Shown: piece after piece, positions 33,718 to 45,941 of the stretch | How the letters are laid out: every line of letters begins with the position of its first letter | Position numbering within the stretch: the stretch's first letter is position 1 | Source: Adiantum capillus-veneris | Taxonomy: Eukaryota; Streptophyta; Polypodiopsida; Polypodiales; Pteridaceae | Direction of reading: 5' to 3' | Assembly: GCA_014529385.2 (NCBI GenBank) | Contig: CM043942.1 | Location: 59,201,184-59,265,183 of the forward strand | DNA: 64,000 nt | Made by a program: the position numbers and the translations under genes | The notes under the pieces: generated by a model | What the model was told of the DNA's origin: nothing | Seen by the model: the letters and a program-made list of their open reading frames with translations, nothing else | The model's database searches: none

Positions 33718-35915
33718 ACAGGAAGAGACTACACCTAATCGCAAACATGCTTTAACTTATGGTAAGCAAACTCCAAGTAGAGCAATAAATGCTTACTAAT
33801 TGGATCTTGTGGTGCTAACGTATGCACTTGCATATCCTTTAGCATAAGATTACACTTTGTAATCTGCATATCCCCTTCGACAAGTGATAGTACTGAGGTG
33901 TGTTTCCCCCATGGTTTATAGCCAGTCGTTCTAGATGGCTAGTAAACGGGGATCACAATATCGTATCACTTTGCTGAGAAATCAACAATTGGCTGAATAA
34001 CCATCGTGGTTAACGTGAAAGATCCACAAACACCCAAACAGAGCCATGACCTCTATTGATGATTGGTAGACCGATAAGTAAACTCATTGAGATACTGCAC
34101 AGAGAGTGCAAAATACTTCATAAGCAACCACTTGATGAATATGCATGTCGTTCCAAATCAGCGTTTGCTAAACACTACGGCCCGTAACACCTAGTGTGCA
34201 TGCACTTAGCAAAAAGCAAATCCGAACCTGTATATCCATGGTGATCCTTGCCAATACTTATGGCAAATGTGATGCGCCTAGCACACATTTAAAAAAGAAT
34301 GTAAATAGTTCGGAAAAGAAACTAAATATTTTCAGTTGCAATCTTTTGCAAGCCTTGCTGAAACGTCTAAACCATAATAGAAGGTGAAATAGTGATCACT
34401 TCTTGGTACAAACAATGAAACTTTTTCATTTTCTATATGTATAAACAACCATCTGTAATACTGTTTAGCAGTACTTGTACCTTAATGAGTCATTCTAAGT
34501 ATCCGACAATTTCTGGCCACTGAAATTGCTCCTGATACGTCGTGCTAAAAATGGTCTAGAAAACTGATTGGACCAGCACTTAGGGACTTTGTCATGACAT
34601 ATACTTGAAATAGTGGGCGCCAGTGTCAGTCCGAGAGACTCATATCCTCCACATGTGGAATACGTCTCATGTAAGAATGTCTGAAAAAGAACATTCTTCA
34701 AGTACAAGATATACTTGTGAGTGGAGGTAGCTGCAAACACTCTACGATGGGAGTGAGAGGTACCCTCATTATCCTTTCTCCACACTAGCTAAACCAAACT
34801 CCTTGAGTCCCTAGACCATGTTGTATCCCATGTGACAACATGTGCCAAATCGAACCCGACAAGTGGGTTCATAACAGCATAATGTGTAGTGGACACTGCG
34901 GCCCAAAATACTTGTTTCGACATGCCCTTGGCATGACCGTAAAATATTCAACCGTATTTAAACGACTTGAAATAACCAAGCAATGCATACTAAAAACTAG
35001 AATAACCCAAAATCAATAGATGCGTACATGGAGATTAAAATGAATGTTCACTTACCCGTATTCAAATACAGAGGAACACATCATCTATCTCTGATAAAAC
35101 AAGCAGCATTACACTAGAAACCCTAGGTGTTGCCTTTGCAATCCAAAACCTTTGATTAGAGTCTACGTAGTCAAACCCTTTGGTAAGACCCCTTTGTAGA
35201 AACTGCTCGACTAGCAGGTAATGGTAACCAACATAGTCAACCATGTACATAATGATTGGAATCAACCTGAGAAGGTGAATTCCTCTGCTATTGCATGGTA
35301 TATTGCGGACTTCTTTCCTTGAAAGTATAATGAGAATAGATCAATTGTGATCCTCCATGACTATGGGGTGATTTAGTAAACACCCGCGAGGTCATATCCC
35401 AAAACAGTATGTCCATAGACACTCCGTAGTGCTATAGAAGGAGCAAGAAAACAAAAAAACTAAAATGCCTAGATTTTATGGATAGCCGTGCTGGCTCAAT
35501 TGATTTCTACATCGATACTTACTTGTAGACATCAGCTTTTGTGGCTCAACTTGCGTGTCGTACTGAAAACATGTAGTGCAAAAATGACACCCTTGACATC
35601 CGTACTGACAAGACTCTTTCTTATGCAGTAACATTGATGTGTACATTAGGAGAAAGCTGGACTCACTTTTGGGCCTTTCAGTTCTAGAGAGAGAGTGGAG
35701 CTCGACCAATGAGGAAGAGGCTAACGTTACGTTGAAAATCGACATTTTGGAGTCAAGCTCTTTTAAAAAAAGGGAGGAAATATTATTTTTGTTCATCAAA
35801 TTGCACAATTTCACGCTTTCAAGGCATAAATGCCGTAAGTCGTACTAACTCTGTACCGAGTAATTTCAGAACTTTCATTGAAGACTCTATCTAGTATCTT
35901 TGTTCCCGCCCAAAT
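33718..35915. other. No recognisable feature
   Basis: AT-rich sequence with only short, uninformative open frames. I see no element ends, no repeat shared with the rest of the window and no protein motif. Confidence 0.5.
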
Positions 35916-37043
35916 ATGACTTTGAGTAGCTCTAATTCCCCCTCAAAACTTCTTCCCTTTTTCATATTTGAGCTAACCTTTCTGTGTATTCTACTGCACA
36001 CCATTTCTACTTCTCGAAGGCCTAGCACTACCATTGAATCTGTTAGCATTTTTAATAGTTATACTACAGACGATCAAGCATGGATACCATCTCGAATAAC
36101 TATCGAAAGTTGGGTTCTACTGCAAACTAGGAGGAGGAAGAGGAGGCAACGCAATGATTTCATGGAGGTTTTCAAGGGACAAGTTAAAGAGTTTAAAGTG
36201 TGTGGACAAAGCAAGCGGGTGAAAGAGGTCCTCATACAAGATGCTTTCCAGCATGCAGACTTAAGTTTGCAAACATCTCCTCCAAGTTTTCCAAGGCATC
36301 GACCCAACTGTAAGTTATTTTCAGCATCTCGCTTAGTGCATGATTATATTGGAAGGTTAAGTGGTGGATATCATCTTTGGTATGTTTCAGATATTTATCC
36401 ATCGAACAGGACAGATTGGAAACCAGTTGAGAGCATAGTTGGGATTTTTGATGCTTTCCATGCGTTTATTGGTGAGCAAATGTACCGAGAAAGACAACAC
36501 AAGGATCTTGCAGATAATGGAATTTTCTTTTATGATATGTCATATGTGGAACCGAGAACTTCCATTGGTTGGGGTCGTGTAGCTCCTTTGTCACCTCCAT
36601 CCTTTGACAGCAAGGATTGGTCCTTGCCAGCTTCGCAAACCAGTGAAAGCTTTGGGAATAAGTTGTTTCAGGATATAGAAAAGTCCCTCAAGTATTCAAT
36701 TGCCACAAAAATAGTTTTGCTCGCACTATTTAATCCTCTTGAAGTGTTTGTAGATTTTTTCTTCAATGAGCAAATAAGAACTACCGCAACAATGTTCATT
36801 TGCAAGTTTGAGAGCTGTTTGGACTTTTTAGATGATAATTGGGATAGGAAACAATCACAGAACAAAATCAGTATTTTGCAAAAGAAGTCCATAATTTGCA
36901 AGTTCATTATAAGATCTCAAAATTTCTTAGTATCGTTTTACTATATTAGATATCATCTTCTTAGTGGGCAGCTTATTCCACTCGACCAAGATACAGAGAA
37001 CAGCCTCGAGAACAAACCTTTATCAATGGAGCTCTACTTTTGA
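35916..37043 (+). CDS. Unrecognised 375-residue ORF
   Basis: ATG 35916 to TGA 37041. Residues about 13-31 are hydrophobic (LPFFIFELTFLCILLHTIS) and could be a signal or anchor. A basic stretch follows (RRRKRRQR, near 72-79). The middle (about 100-255) reads like a real globular protein, including LSGGYHLWYVSDIYP, VGIFDAFHAFIGEQMYRER and FFYDMSYVEPRTSIGWGRV. The last third is less protein-like. I cannot name the family. It could be an exon or retrocopy of a host gene, or part of an unknown transposon. A further short frame, 37059-37358, follows on the same strand without clear homology. Confidence 0.45.
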   Translation: MTLSSSNSPSKLLPFFIFELTFLCILLHTISTSRRPSTTIESVSIFNSYTTDDQAWIPSRITIESWVLLQTRRRKRRQRNDFMEVFKGQVKEFKVCGQSKRVKEVLIQDAFQHADLSLQTSPPSFPRHRPNCKLFSASRLVHDYIGRLSGGYHLWYVSDIYPSNRTDWKPVESIVGIFDAFHAFIGEQMYRERQHKDLADNGIFFYDMSYVEPRTSIGWGRVAPLSPPSFDSKDWSLPASQTSESFGNKLFQDIEKSLKYSIATKIVLLALFNPLEVFVDFFFNEQIRTTATMFICKFESCLDFLDDNWDRKQSQNKISILQKKSIICKFIIRSQNFLVSFYYIRYHLLSGQLIPLDQDTENSLENKPLSMELYF

Positions 37044-37469
37044 GACAGCCTACTTACTGTGATGGAGACAATGTCAAGCACAACTCTTGCACAGCTTAGG
37101 GTAGATCTTACATGTGAAGAACTTTCACTTTTGCCGGAATTGTATGCATTCAATCTCAACAGTAGAAAGGTGCTTACTAGATCGATAAATTTTGATTGTC
37201 TTTACTACATTAAGACAGAATCTAACTCTTTCTTCTTTTCAGATTCCAAGACACAAGGAGAAAACAACATTGTGCAAGGAGTCACTAACAAATACACTTC
37301 ACCTAATTGCTTCCACCGGAAGCTAGGTCACCTACCTTGTGCACGCAAAGAGCTTTGATGCCATGCAAACCATGATGTACTCTTCAAAATGACTAATGCA
37401 GATACATTTTGCGGCAGTCAAACAATGTTTCTGTCAGGATTTATACAAGTAAATTGCTCCCTTTCCCTG

Positions 37470-37590
37470 CTACTGTCCTCTCCCCCGGTTTGTGCCACTC
37501 GTCCCCTGTCCTCTCCCCTGGTTTGTGTCACTCGTTCCTTGCCCTCTGCTCTGGTTTCTCCCCTGCCCTCTGCTCCGTTTGCTGCTACTT
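37470..37590. repeat. Minisatellite behind the RG repeats
   Basis: Units of about 33 bases built on CTGTCCTCTCCCC(C/T)GGTTTG, then shorter CTGCCCTCTGCTC units, in three to four diverged copies. On the minus strand they encode the GRGQG repeats. Confidence 0.6.
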
Positions 37591-38175
37591 CTGCCTCTAG
37601 GGACGCTGGTCTCGGTCATCCTTTCGTATCGCTCAAAATCATGGGCCTCTGTCATGGCTTCCCATGCTTCTTGCACCTGTGAAGCTTCCCTCTGTTCTTG
37701 CTCTTGCCGTCGACGTGTAGCCCATTCCTCTACTTGTGCGGCATCCGCATAATATTGATTTATTGCTTCTTGCATATTTCAAACTTCTTCTTGAGTCTGA
37801 TTGTGGCGTTGCCTCATTTTGTTAATGCAAGCCTCTTCGAACTCCTCAGCTCTCGCCGCTTCCTTTCTTGTGCGTCTGTTTACCGAGATTATAATATGCT
37901 GGATGGCCATTACAGAAAAATGTCGCACATCATTGGGGGTGTAGTGATGTAATTGAAGTTCCTGTAGAAGCATGATATACACATTTGTTGCTTCATACAG
38001 ATGTTGCAGCAAACAATGAAACAACATGATTACTTACGTTCGGTACATCCATAATTTGATTGAGGAGCAAACAGGGCATTGAAACAGGTTTGCCAGCCAC
38101 AACTATAGTCATCAGTCTGCGTGGCACGGTTACCCGTTCGTGCCGGACGGTATTTCCTAGATTATGTTCTAGCAA
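37470..38175 (-). pseudogene. Broken minus-strand ORF with RG-rich tail
   Basis: Three frames read in order on the minus strand: 38175-37993 (RRLMTIVVAGKPVSMPCLL), then 38027-37779, then 37775-37470. The last two are in line, separated by a single TGA just before 37775. The frame change between the first two could be a short intron (donor ACGTAAGT near 38030) or a frameshift. The C-terminal part is a charged, probably coiled-coil region (EEWATRRRQEQEQREASQ) ending in repeats of RGQG. The layout resembles uncharacterised plant transposon-associated proteins, but I cannot place it in a family. Confidence 0.4.
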
Positions 38176-39339
38176 AACATGTTGTACACAGCATACAAGT
38201 TTTTTCGCGGCACTACATACATAACCACTTGAGTCAGCAACACATTACAAAGAGACACTGCTTTCCAAATGTACCCAAATGGGCCTTACGTTTTTCCACG
38301 ACCATGAAACGCTCTGCTTTGCCTAGAGTTTGTGTAGTAAACAATCTTAGCTTCCATGTCAAATAACATCAGACTCCAATAATCACTACAAAGACACCAT
38401 CAAAGATGAGGAGAAAGATTCTAAATGCAACATGGTTTTTACAAGGCAAGAAAAAACTCATGATTGATTGTATGCAGTGACCAGAAAGAGCTCTAGATGA
38501 AAGTTGACTCTACTAAACCGGTTCATCAGACTCAAAAAGGAAACTGAGTTTTTCTGTAGACAAGGCAATATCAATGGATCTATTACCTATACTTTGTCTT
38601 GAACCTTAGGGGGCAGAAGCGAGACAGCGTGTCTAACATGAATAAATGGCGGAGATTAGACTTGAGGTGTTTCAGCGGGCTGTCACTGCCACAAATCCGT
38701 GAGTCAATATCGAGCGAGTGGGGCAGCTATCAAATTCCATCCGCCACCCACTGACTCGCTTGGTATTACCCCATGCATTAACGGTAGTGAGCCATTATGT
38801 TTTAGGGAAAAACTACTCCCCTGTTCATACTCACGAGCACGACACAGACAACATACTTATCATCCGATGACACGACTAACCCGTAGGTGCACGTAGGCAA
38901 TCTCGTTAGCTTGTCAGGCTGAGACCAATCTACACATACGCACTTTTATGATGCATCAATCACTAACCCTGGTAGAATTCAACCCACTCTATCCCTAAAT
39001 GCTCACAACACAGTTTACACGTCCAATGAACTCGGAATCGCATCAAAATTACTAGGCACCATCCTCTCACTAGGATATACTTACCTATAAGTCTAATCTC
39101 ACCAGATTTAAACCCTAGTTATCTCGAATACAGTCGCGATAGACTAACAGGAGATAATCCAAAAGTGGGTGAAACTTAAGTTTATGAGTATCTATGTGTA
39201 GCTAATCTCTTTCTCATTCCATAAAGCACTTGATTATTGAAAACAGACACCGTTTGTGCTACTTACAAGCAAAACAAGCTCGAGGAAGGATCGATTGCGA
39301 TCAACTCGAGACGGTGAATGCGTAGCGTTACTCCGGAGG
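38176..39339. other. No recognisable feature
   Basis: No element end, repeat or protein motif seen; only short open frames in all directions. Confidence 0.45.
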
Positions 39340-40010
39340 AGTATGGTGCAATTGCAAAACTAAGGGCAGTATGCCAAGATGTAAGTCAAGACTTTTAAGT
39401 TTTTGTTTAATCAATTTGAAGCATGCTGGAATCTATTAGAGGTCGCTAATGGTGGTCAAAGGAAACCGGTATGTAAAGTTGTCAAAGTCTCTCAAGTGCT
39501 TGTATCCAGAGATTAGAGAAAAGGTGGAATTCTGTGCGGATACCTATGATGATACGGTCTATTTGGCCAAAGTGAAGAGCAAGAAAGTGAAGCAAAAGTT
39601 AGAGTTGGGATTTCTAAAGCCTACAAATTACATGCTTGTTGTGGTGGTAGCGGGGAGTTCTACGGTTGAACCAAATGCGGTTTCTCAAAGTAGTGCAAAA
39701 TTGGTTAAGGTAAGGCTTATGCTTCTTGGAGGTTTCTAGTTTTTAAGAGTGCCCATGCCAGTGGTGAGTGAGCTTGTCAACAAGGATAAGACTCTTATCG
39801 ATGAGAACCTATGTACAAAAGAGGTCGTTGATGTCAAGTGACAAGAAATGATGGAAGCGGTCAATCCTATTCTTGTGGAGAGTTTGTATGAAAAGTAGCG
39901 GAGTGCAGTCAAGTTGCAGATGCGAGAGCTTGGAAGTAGATGAAGAAAATGTGGAAACCCAACAAGGTGGTCAAGAATTTGTGGAGCAACATGCGGATGA
40001 GGATGCAGAT
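39340..40010 (+). pseudogene. Fragment of the E4 gag-only retroelement family
   Basis: Plus-strand reading matches the minus-strand internal region of E4 (55042-54400): LFNQFEACWNLLEVA against IFFNQFEACWKVLEVA, then KVVKVSQVL, VYLAKVKSKKVKQKLEL and AGSSTVEPN, MPVVSELV, KEVVDVK. It carries several stops and frameshifts. No LTR is seen beside it, so it is a truncated copy in the opposite orientation. Confidence 0.75.
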
Positions 40011-40072
40011 GGGTGAAAGCATGTTAATGTGTCACGCTTTTTGTGCTAATTAACATATGCCAACCTAAGTTG

Positions 40073-40286
40073 CACCGTATGTTATACGGTGTACGTATAA
40101 TATGCCTTAAACGGGCGTATTATACGACACCCATTTTTATTCGGCCGCATTATACGGTGCCACATCAGCAAAAACACCGTATCGTATAATTTCTCAGCAA
40201 TTCGATCGAAATATTATTAGGATCAAAATATTAGTTCGATGAAAATAATAATTCGATCGAAATATTAATTGCATCGAAATAAATTT
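40073..40286. repeat. Cluster of short palindromes
   Basis: CACCGTAT-GTT-ATACGGTG (40073-40091) is an 8-base perfect inverted repeat. CGTAT-T-ATACG follows at 40116, then further ATACGGTG and CACCGTATCGTATAAT copies to about 40190. From about 40199 there are three variants of ATTCGATCGAAATATTA. The stretch lies between two retroelement fragments and is not explained by either. Confidence 0.65.
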
Positions 40287-40360
40287 GTTTATATATGCTG
40301 AAACGGACTGTTCTGCTCATTCCATTGATCTCTCTTCTCTAACTCACATATATGTGAGCC

Positions 40361-40618
40361 TTACAAAACGAAGAACTTCTCAAGAAAAGCCTTCTCTAAT
40401 GCATCATAAGTCATCACCAATGGAGGTTGAGATGATTTGAACCAAAGCTCATACTCATCATACCATATCCTTGCATCCTCTTTCAAGCAAAAGAACAAAA
40501 TCTGGAGCATAAGCATTGAATCTTCCTTATCTGCGATCAGACAAGCAAACTCAAATTTCTCAATGAAGTCCTTAACATCTTCATCTACATGACCATAAAA
40601 CTTTGGAAAATCTGCCAT
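40361..40618 (-). pseudogene. Ty3/gypsy gag fragment
   Basis: ATG 40618 starts MADFPKFYGHVDEDVKDFIEK, very like E1 gag (MADEFPKFHG) and E2 gag (DEDVEEFLEKMEVSC). It continues LQILFFCLKEDARIWYDEY, the conserved retrotransposon-gag core, and stops after EKFFVL. Only the first 85 residues are present; no LTR or pol is linked to it here. Confidence 0.8.
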
Positions 40619-40620
40619 AA

Positions 40621-41559
40621 TGCAAACAAACGTGTAAATTGAAGGTCACTTGAAGCGATTCCTCAGTGGCGGACACCAAAACACTGTTGGGAAACACGCA
40701 AACCGGAACACCTCTATAGCGATGTCACCCAAGAGCGTTGAAAGAGCACTACAAGAACACCAAAAGCTTTAGAAAAACCCCTTGAACACCACAAGTCCAA
40801 CAAGAGTAGTCCCCTTGGGAATTTACTGGTCGTCGCCCACCCAAGAGACTATATCACATAGGAGAAAAACCCTGCCAAAGCATGGATTTATAGCACACAC
40901 CGACCAATGCATATGAAGCCAAGTGCCTCCCCTTTCACCATTTATCATTACAAATCCACAACTTCAACATCAATTCCACAATTCATAGATACATGCCCTC
41001 CCAATCGGCCTGCACACAATTTGCCACAAGGCTGCCATAGCCATAACCCTACAGAGAACTAGTCGTAACATGAAGAGCACAGCTCCAATTGGGGCACTTT
41101 AAAGCTTGAGGGAAATCTTGAATAATGATTGGCGAGAAAGCGGAAGATGATAAAATTTGAATTACACGCCGCTACATGCAAAATTGACATGAACAACGAG
41201 CTGTCCCAACACAACTACACGTAGAGTAGGCAAGGCGGGGGCCAAAACTGTAGCAAAAACCATCAAGAAGGCACAACGAGCTCAAACCTGAAAAATTCTG
41301 GAGTTTGGTTGAACCTTTTTAAGTTTGTACATGATTTTAAGTTATATACAAGTCTCACTTCAAAAAACTCACTCACGAGCACTTAAAGCAGCTAGACAAC
41401 TGTCACTAGACTAGCGACTTGCAGTGCATGTACATGTGCTTGCTAAAGCAAGCTAAAAACCCCACAAAAAAAAATCTACAGACACTTTTGACATCGGGCA
41501 TCATGTCCATATGTACAATTTCACCAAAAAGGGGGTTCTCAAAATGCGCGCAATGACGT
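40621..41559. other. No recognisable gene
   Basis: Sequence just upstream (minus strand) of the gag fragment, probably part of the same element's leader, but without a primer site or LTR border I can identify. Confidence 0.4.
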
Positions 41560-43679
41560 GTTCATCTTAGGGTTGCAATGCACTTCACCTTCAAACTCAA
41601 ATATCTTGCACTTTGTAGCTCAAATTGATAATCCATCTTGACCTTCATTCAGCACTTCAACCTCTACATATCTATGCCAAAACCCAACAGTTTGGATATC
41701 CTTCACGTGTCATCTTGTCCGGCCTTTTATGGAGCCCATCTAGTCTATAAAACCACATAAAACATACATCTTTGCTGCCACTTGCGTGCCTAGGCCTTTA
41801 TGTCTAGTCTAGCCCTCCGCCATGCACTTACCAGCATACACATCTTTGCTTGTACCCTCTGTTCGGGTTGACACACTTTGGCTGCACCACCATTGCCCAA
41901 CACCATTGTTTTTCATGTTCAACCAAAAAAACTACTTTATTCTCCTAACAACTTCAAAAATTGCAGAACACTATTAGCAAACCAAAAGACACTACCATCA
42001 ATACAATTCCCTACGTCCGCTTTTTAATACCAAACCTCAAGTGCGTTTCCCCCCCACACCTGCATATCACGACCTCCTGGATCGAATGCCCAACATGTGA
42101 CTGCACCACACAAATAACCACCAACACCTCTTGGGTCGAATAGAGAAATCTGTTTCAACCCTTTCACCTACAATAGCCTACCATAGTGCTTCTCCAATCA
42201 TCAACCTGATTTCTCCAACTGTCTTTAACCACAAGTCATCACATCATATCATGAGTATCAGAAATATGCCCCACCCCTTTGGTTTTCACTTCATCATCAT
42301 CTTCTTTTCCACTTGGTAGACCAGCTTGGCTATCCATAAGTGCAACCTTGCCCTTTTTTGCATAGCTCCAAACCATGTGCACTGCAACAACACTTCTCAT
42401 CGTAATTCCCATCAACATAGCATTGCATGTCCTATTTGACAACATATCCTCATTCATTTTCTTTGGTACTTCAACCTCCTATCCTTGAAATTCAACCACC
42501 TCATCCATTTTTTTGGGTACTTCAACCTTCACCGGCACATGATCATCTGTGTAATGGAAATGGCCATTGAACTTTGAGGATAGAAGAATTTGGAGAATTG
42601 GAGTGACAATTTTTATGAGACTACTTTGAGAACATAGAGGGTAAACTTAATTAGTGATAGAAACATAACCATAATACTTAATTAACTTGGCATGAACAAT
42701 AATTTTGCAAGAGAGAGAGTTAGAGAACTTGACAACAGCTGAGGACCGGATTTATGTGGAGCCAGTCTCTCTTCCAATAGGCTTTTGTATTGTAGATTCT
42801 CCCATCAAGGGAGACTTGGTACAATACAATCTTTGTGCTCCCTGTGACCTAGATGATTCAATGAATATGGAAAGCTTCATGAACCATGAGCATAGCATAC
42901 ACTTTGAAAAAGAGAACCATCCCCTGCATCACTCCCAAGCCCTCAAACACCTTAAAGGGTGGAGAGAGATAGCGGGGAATGAGGGTAGGTAAGAGGAAGA
43001 AGAAGCATTCATAGGAGAAAGAAATAGTTCCTCACTTATCATCACTCTTCTTGCTTAGCATACATAATAGCATAGTATTGAAGATGGAGAAGATGGCAAG
43101 CTTAGTCATTGGAGCATGGATCTTGGTTGGATTTGCATTCCATAGCCAACAGTGTTGGTGTAGGATCACAACTTCTCTACAAGCTTGGAGAAGGAGATGG
43201 AGATCTTGCATTTTGCACCTCACACAATTATGAGAGAGAGAGAGAGAGTGTGTGTGTGTGTATGTGGGAGAGCATATCCTGCAAGCAAGCCCCTAGCCTC
43301 CTTGGTCGACCCCCACTTCTAGATCATGATGGAAGCTCATTGGACCCCTTCAAGATTGGCTAATCACATGCAGAGTGCATATCAAGCAAGCATAAACAGC
43401 CTTGGGACAAGTGTCCCCCTTTCCCCTTTGAGAGATAGGACTTGACAAATGCATACACAATTAATTATGTTAGCTAAAGTATCATTGGACCCCTTGAGAG
43501 GACAACCAATAGTCTTTAGGAACCTTATGAGGTCAACATCGAGAGGAACTTGGCATGTGTCCTTGTTGCTTCATTAGGCAAGGCTTGACTTATTTGAGGG
43601 TGTCTTTGTTCTCTCTCTAGCTCCTACAATGAGGGCTCACCCCCCCTTGTGTAAGGATGTGCTTTGACTTTGTGGAACA

Positions 43680-43790
43680 ACTAAAGTCCCTCAAGCACCT
43701 TAGTCATGGAGCACCTTAGTCATGGAGCACCTTAGTCAGCAAGCACAACAAGCACCTCAAGCACCTTAGTCAGGAAGCACGACAAGCACC
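43680..43790. repeat. Short tandem expansion in block A
   Basis: AGCACCTTAGTCATGG and variants are repeated three to four times with CAAGCAC linkers. Block B (about 58580) has essentially a single unit, so the expansion arose after the two blocks separated. Confidence 0.7.
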
Positions 43791-44459
43791 ACAGGCTTGG
43801 GCCGGGTTCCCACCTCAAGCATAGCCCTAGCTTGCCTAAGGTCAAAGGACTTTTAACATAACCTTTGGAGGTCTTCAGTGAAGCTAACCCTAAGGTCTTT
43901 AAGCTCCATTAGGTAGCCTTGCTTTTTGACATACCCTCTCTCATTTGGACCCTTTAACCTTGGCCCCGTGTTGAGATAGATCCATAAGCACATGTCTATA
44001 TTTAACCCTTGTTCTCATTTATTCTCTCACATTAAATTATTATTTTAATATGACAAAATTATTTGTGTTGGTTAGATATTAGGTTTTATGAAATTACCTC
44101 TCTCTTGAAATTCTAGTTGTCCTCGACTATGAGGTAGAAGAGATAAAGCCTTAGTCATTAGTCAATATTTCTTAGCGGGTAGAGGATCCCTTTTTACCCT
44201 ACGCCATCATTCCAAGAAGAATGAATAATCCATTTGGTTCTTGGGAGACGTAGTTGCTGGAAGCATGCCTCCTCTTTAGTCCATTTCATTCTCCCAAGTA
44301 GAGTGACAAATTCTACCTGGTGTTGAGAGACATCATCATAACAAGCATGATTCTAGGCATGCTTACTACTTAAATTTGTGGACAATAAAAAGAGAATTAG
44401 TCTTATAAGACAAAAACACTGATCATTTAAAATAAACATGTACATTTGCTTACTCTAAT

Positions 44460-45941
44460 GTAGCATTGTAGGCATTGACAAGGTCCATACCATCCATAAA
44501 TTGTATTCATTGCGTCCATCTAGCATCTTCAAAGGGTAATTTTTGAACTTAATAATATACCATCGGATAATCATACCATGTCATCATACCTTGTCTTCAT
44601 GCCAAAGGATAGATTTGGGTTGTAGCACCTCTACTTGGTCTCTGATTTTTGGAGGGTCTTCAATAATTGGGTCACTTGGGGGCTCTCCTTTGTAGGGCTT
44701 AAGTAGGCTCGGATGAAATTGTGTATGACCCAATGGTTGGGCAACTTGAGTTGATAATCTATCTCATCCATTGGTGTCAAGATTTGAAAAGGACCATAGT
44801 ATAATTTTCTAGTTTAGCATAATACTTTTGATGGTCTCTGTAGGATTTTTGCCCGTCATTTTCCTCAATCAAGCCTTGGGAAACTTAAGTAAGACGAATC
44901 ATTTTCTCTAAATGTTAAGGCCCTCTTGTGCTTGTCAACATCAAATTTTTGTATTTTTGGAGAGATGAATATAGCCTCCTTAATCTTTTGGAAAGATTCT
45001 TGTAGGTCACGGCTATACTCATCCGCAACGAAGATCTTCTCATGCACTTTAAGTAGCAAGGTACTTTTAGGTATTCCCTCATATTTATATTTTTTGTGGT
45101 TGATTTCAAAAGATTATTTTCCCGTAGAAGTACGGAGAGTATTATTGTATGCATACTCTACAAGGGGTATATACTTCTCCCATTGTGAGTGTTGATCTAC
45201 TTCTGTAGCATAAGTCTTTAGTAGATTGAGTATCGCAAGATTGGCTTTCTCACTTTGGCCATCCGTTTGTGGGTGATAGGATGAAGAGAAATCAATCTTG
45301 TACCTAGATTTTCAAAGAGATCTTTCCAAAAATCACTAGTCATTCTAGGATCTCTATATGACATGATGGATGTGGGAAATCCATGGTGTTTAAAATTTTG
45401 AGATATGAAGAAAGTTTCCATTTGGTTGCATTAATAGTATTTTTGAGAGGAATAAAATGTGGTTGCTTGCTAAACATGTTGACTATTTTCCATATTCTCA
45501 TATTCCCATGGATAGACTTGGGTAATCCAAAGGTAAAGTCCATGGATATACTCTCCCATGGTGAATTTGGGATTGGAAATGGCTGGAGTAATGTAGGTTA
45601 CTTCCCTCTATCATACTTGGTATTTTGGCATACCACACATTTAGAAATATACTCTTGTATGTCCACTTTCATGGTAGGCCAATAAAAGGATGTCTCTACT
45701 CCTTCAAGAGTAGGTTGAAAGCCTCTATGCCCCACATAAAGAGGATCATGTGATTGATACATCACTTTCTCACGAAGGGAGTGGGTAACACATAGCCTAT
45801 TTTGATGGAAAAGGTAACCATCTTGCAAGGTGAATGGTTTTTCTTTTTTCCCCAATGAAATAGATGACATTTAAATTCAGGGTTATTAGCATACTCATCT
45901 ACTATAGAAGATAGATCACACTGAGTTGCATAGACACCGCA
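44460..45941 (-). pseudogene. Chromovirus integrase and chromodomain end (block A)
   Basis: On the minus strand, about 45860-45598 encodes an integrase zinc finger (SHDPLYVGHRGFQPTL, then CVVC). MDFTFGLPKS with the first catalytic Asp follows, then frameshifted integrase core pieces (45543-45218), the tail VADEYSRDLQESFQKIKEAI (45059-44865) and a degraded chromodomain stretch near 44640-44500 (VEVLQPKSILWHEDKV, then IIKFKNYP). Many frameshifts. RT and RNase H are absent in this copy because the block ends at 45941. Confidence 0.85.

Larger units (their letters stand above)
41560..45941. repeat. Direct repeat block A (4.4 kb)
   Basis: Collinear with 56420-62558 from GCACTTCACCTTCAA at the left edge to GACACCGCA at the right edge. 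It joins a piece of the E4 family (about 41560-42600), a chromovirus LTR-like part (about 42600-44100) and a chromovirus pol end (44460-45941, minus). It lacks the two insertions present in block B. A short ORF pair (42705-42992 here, 57597-57866 in B, plus strand) is kept open in both but has many amino-acid changes, so I do not call it a gene. Confidence 0.85.

Noticed and set aside
36308-36322. Possible intron GTAAG...TTTTCAG inside the 35916 ORF
   Set aside because: Only 15 bases, far below the minimum intron length, and it keeps the reading frame open.
42705-42992. ORF conserved between blocks A and B (57597-57866)
   Set aside because: Kept open in both copies, but about a fifth of the residues differ and no ATG lies at the start in this frame. 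This looks like drift within a chromovirus LTR-like region.
43690-43790. CRISPR-like spaced repeats
   Set aside because: Diverged short tandem units in eukaryotic DNA, absent from the matching block B. This is a local slippage expansion, not an array.
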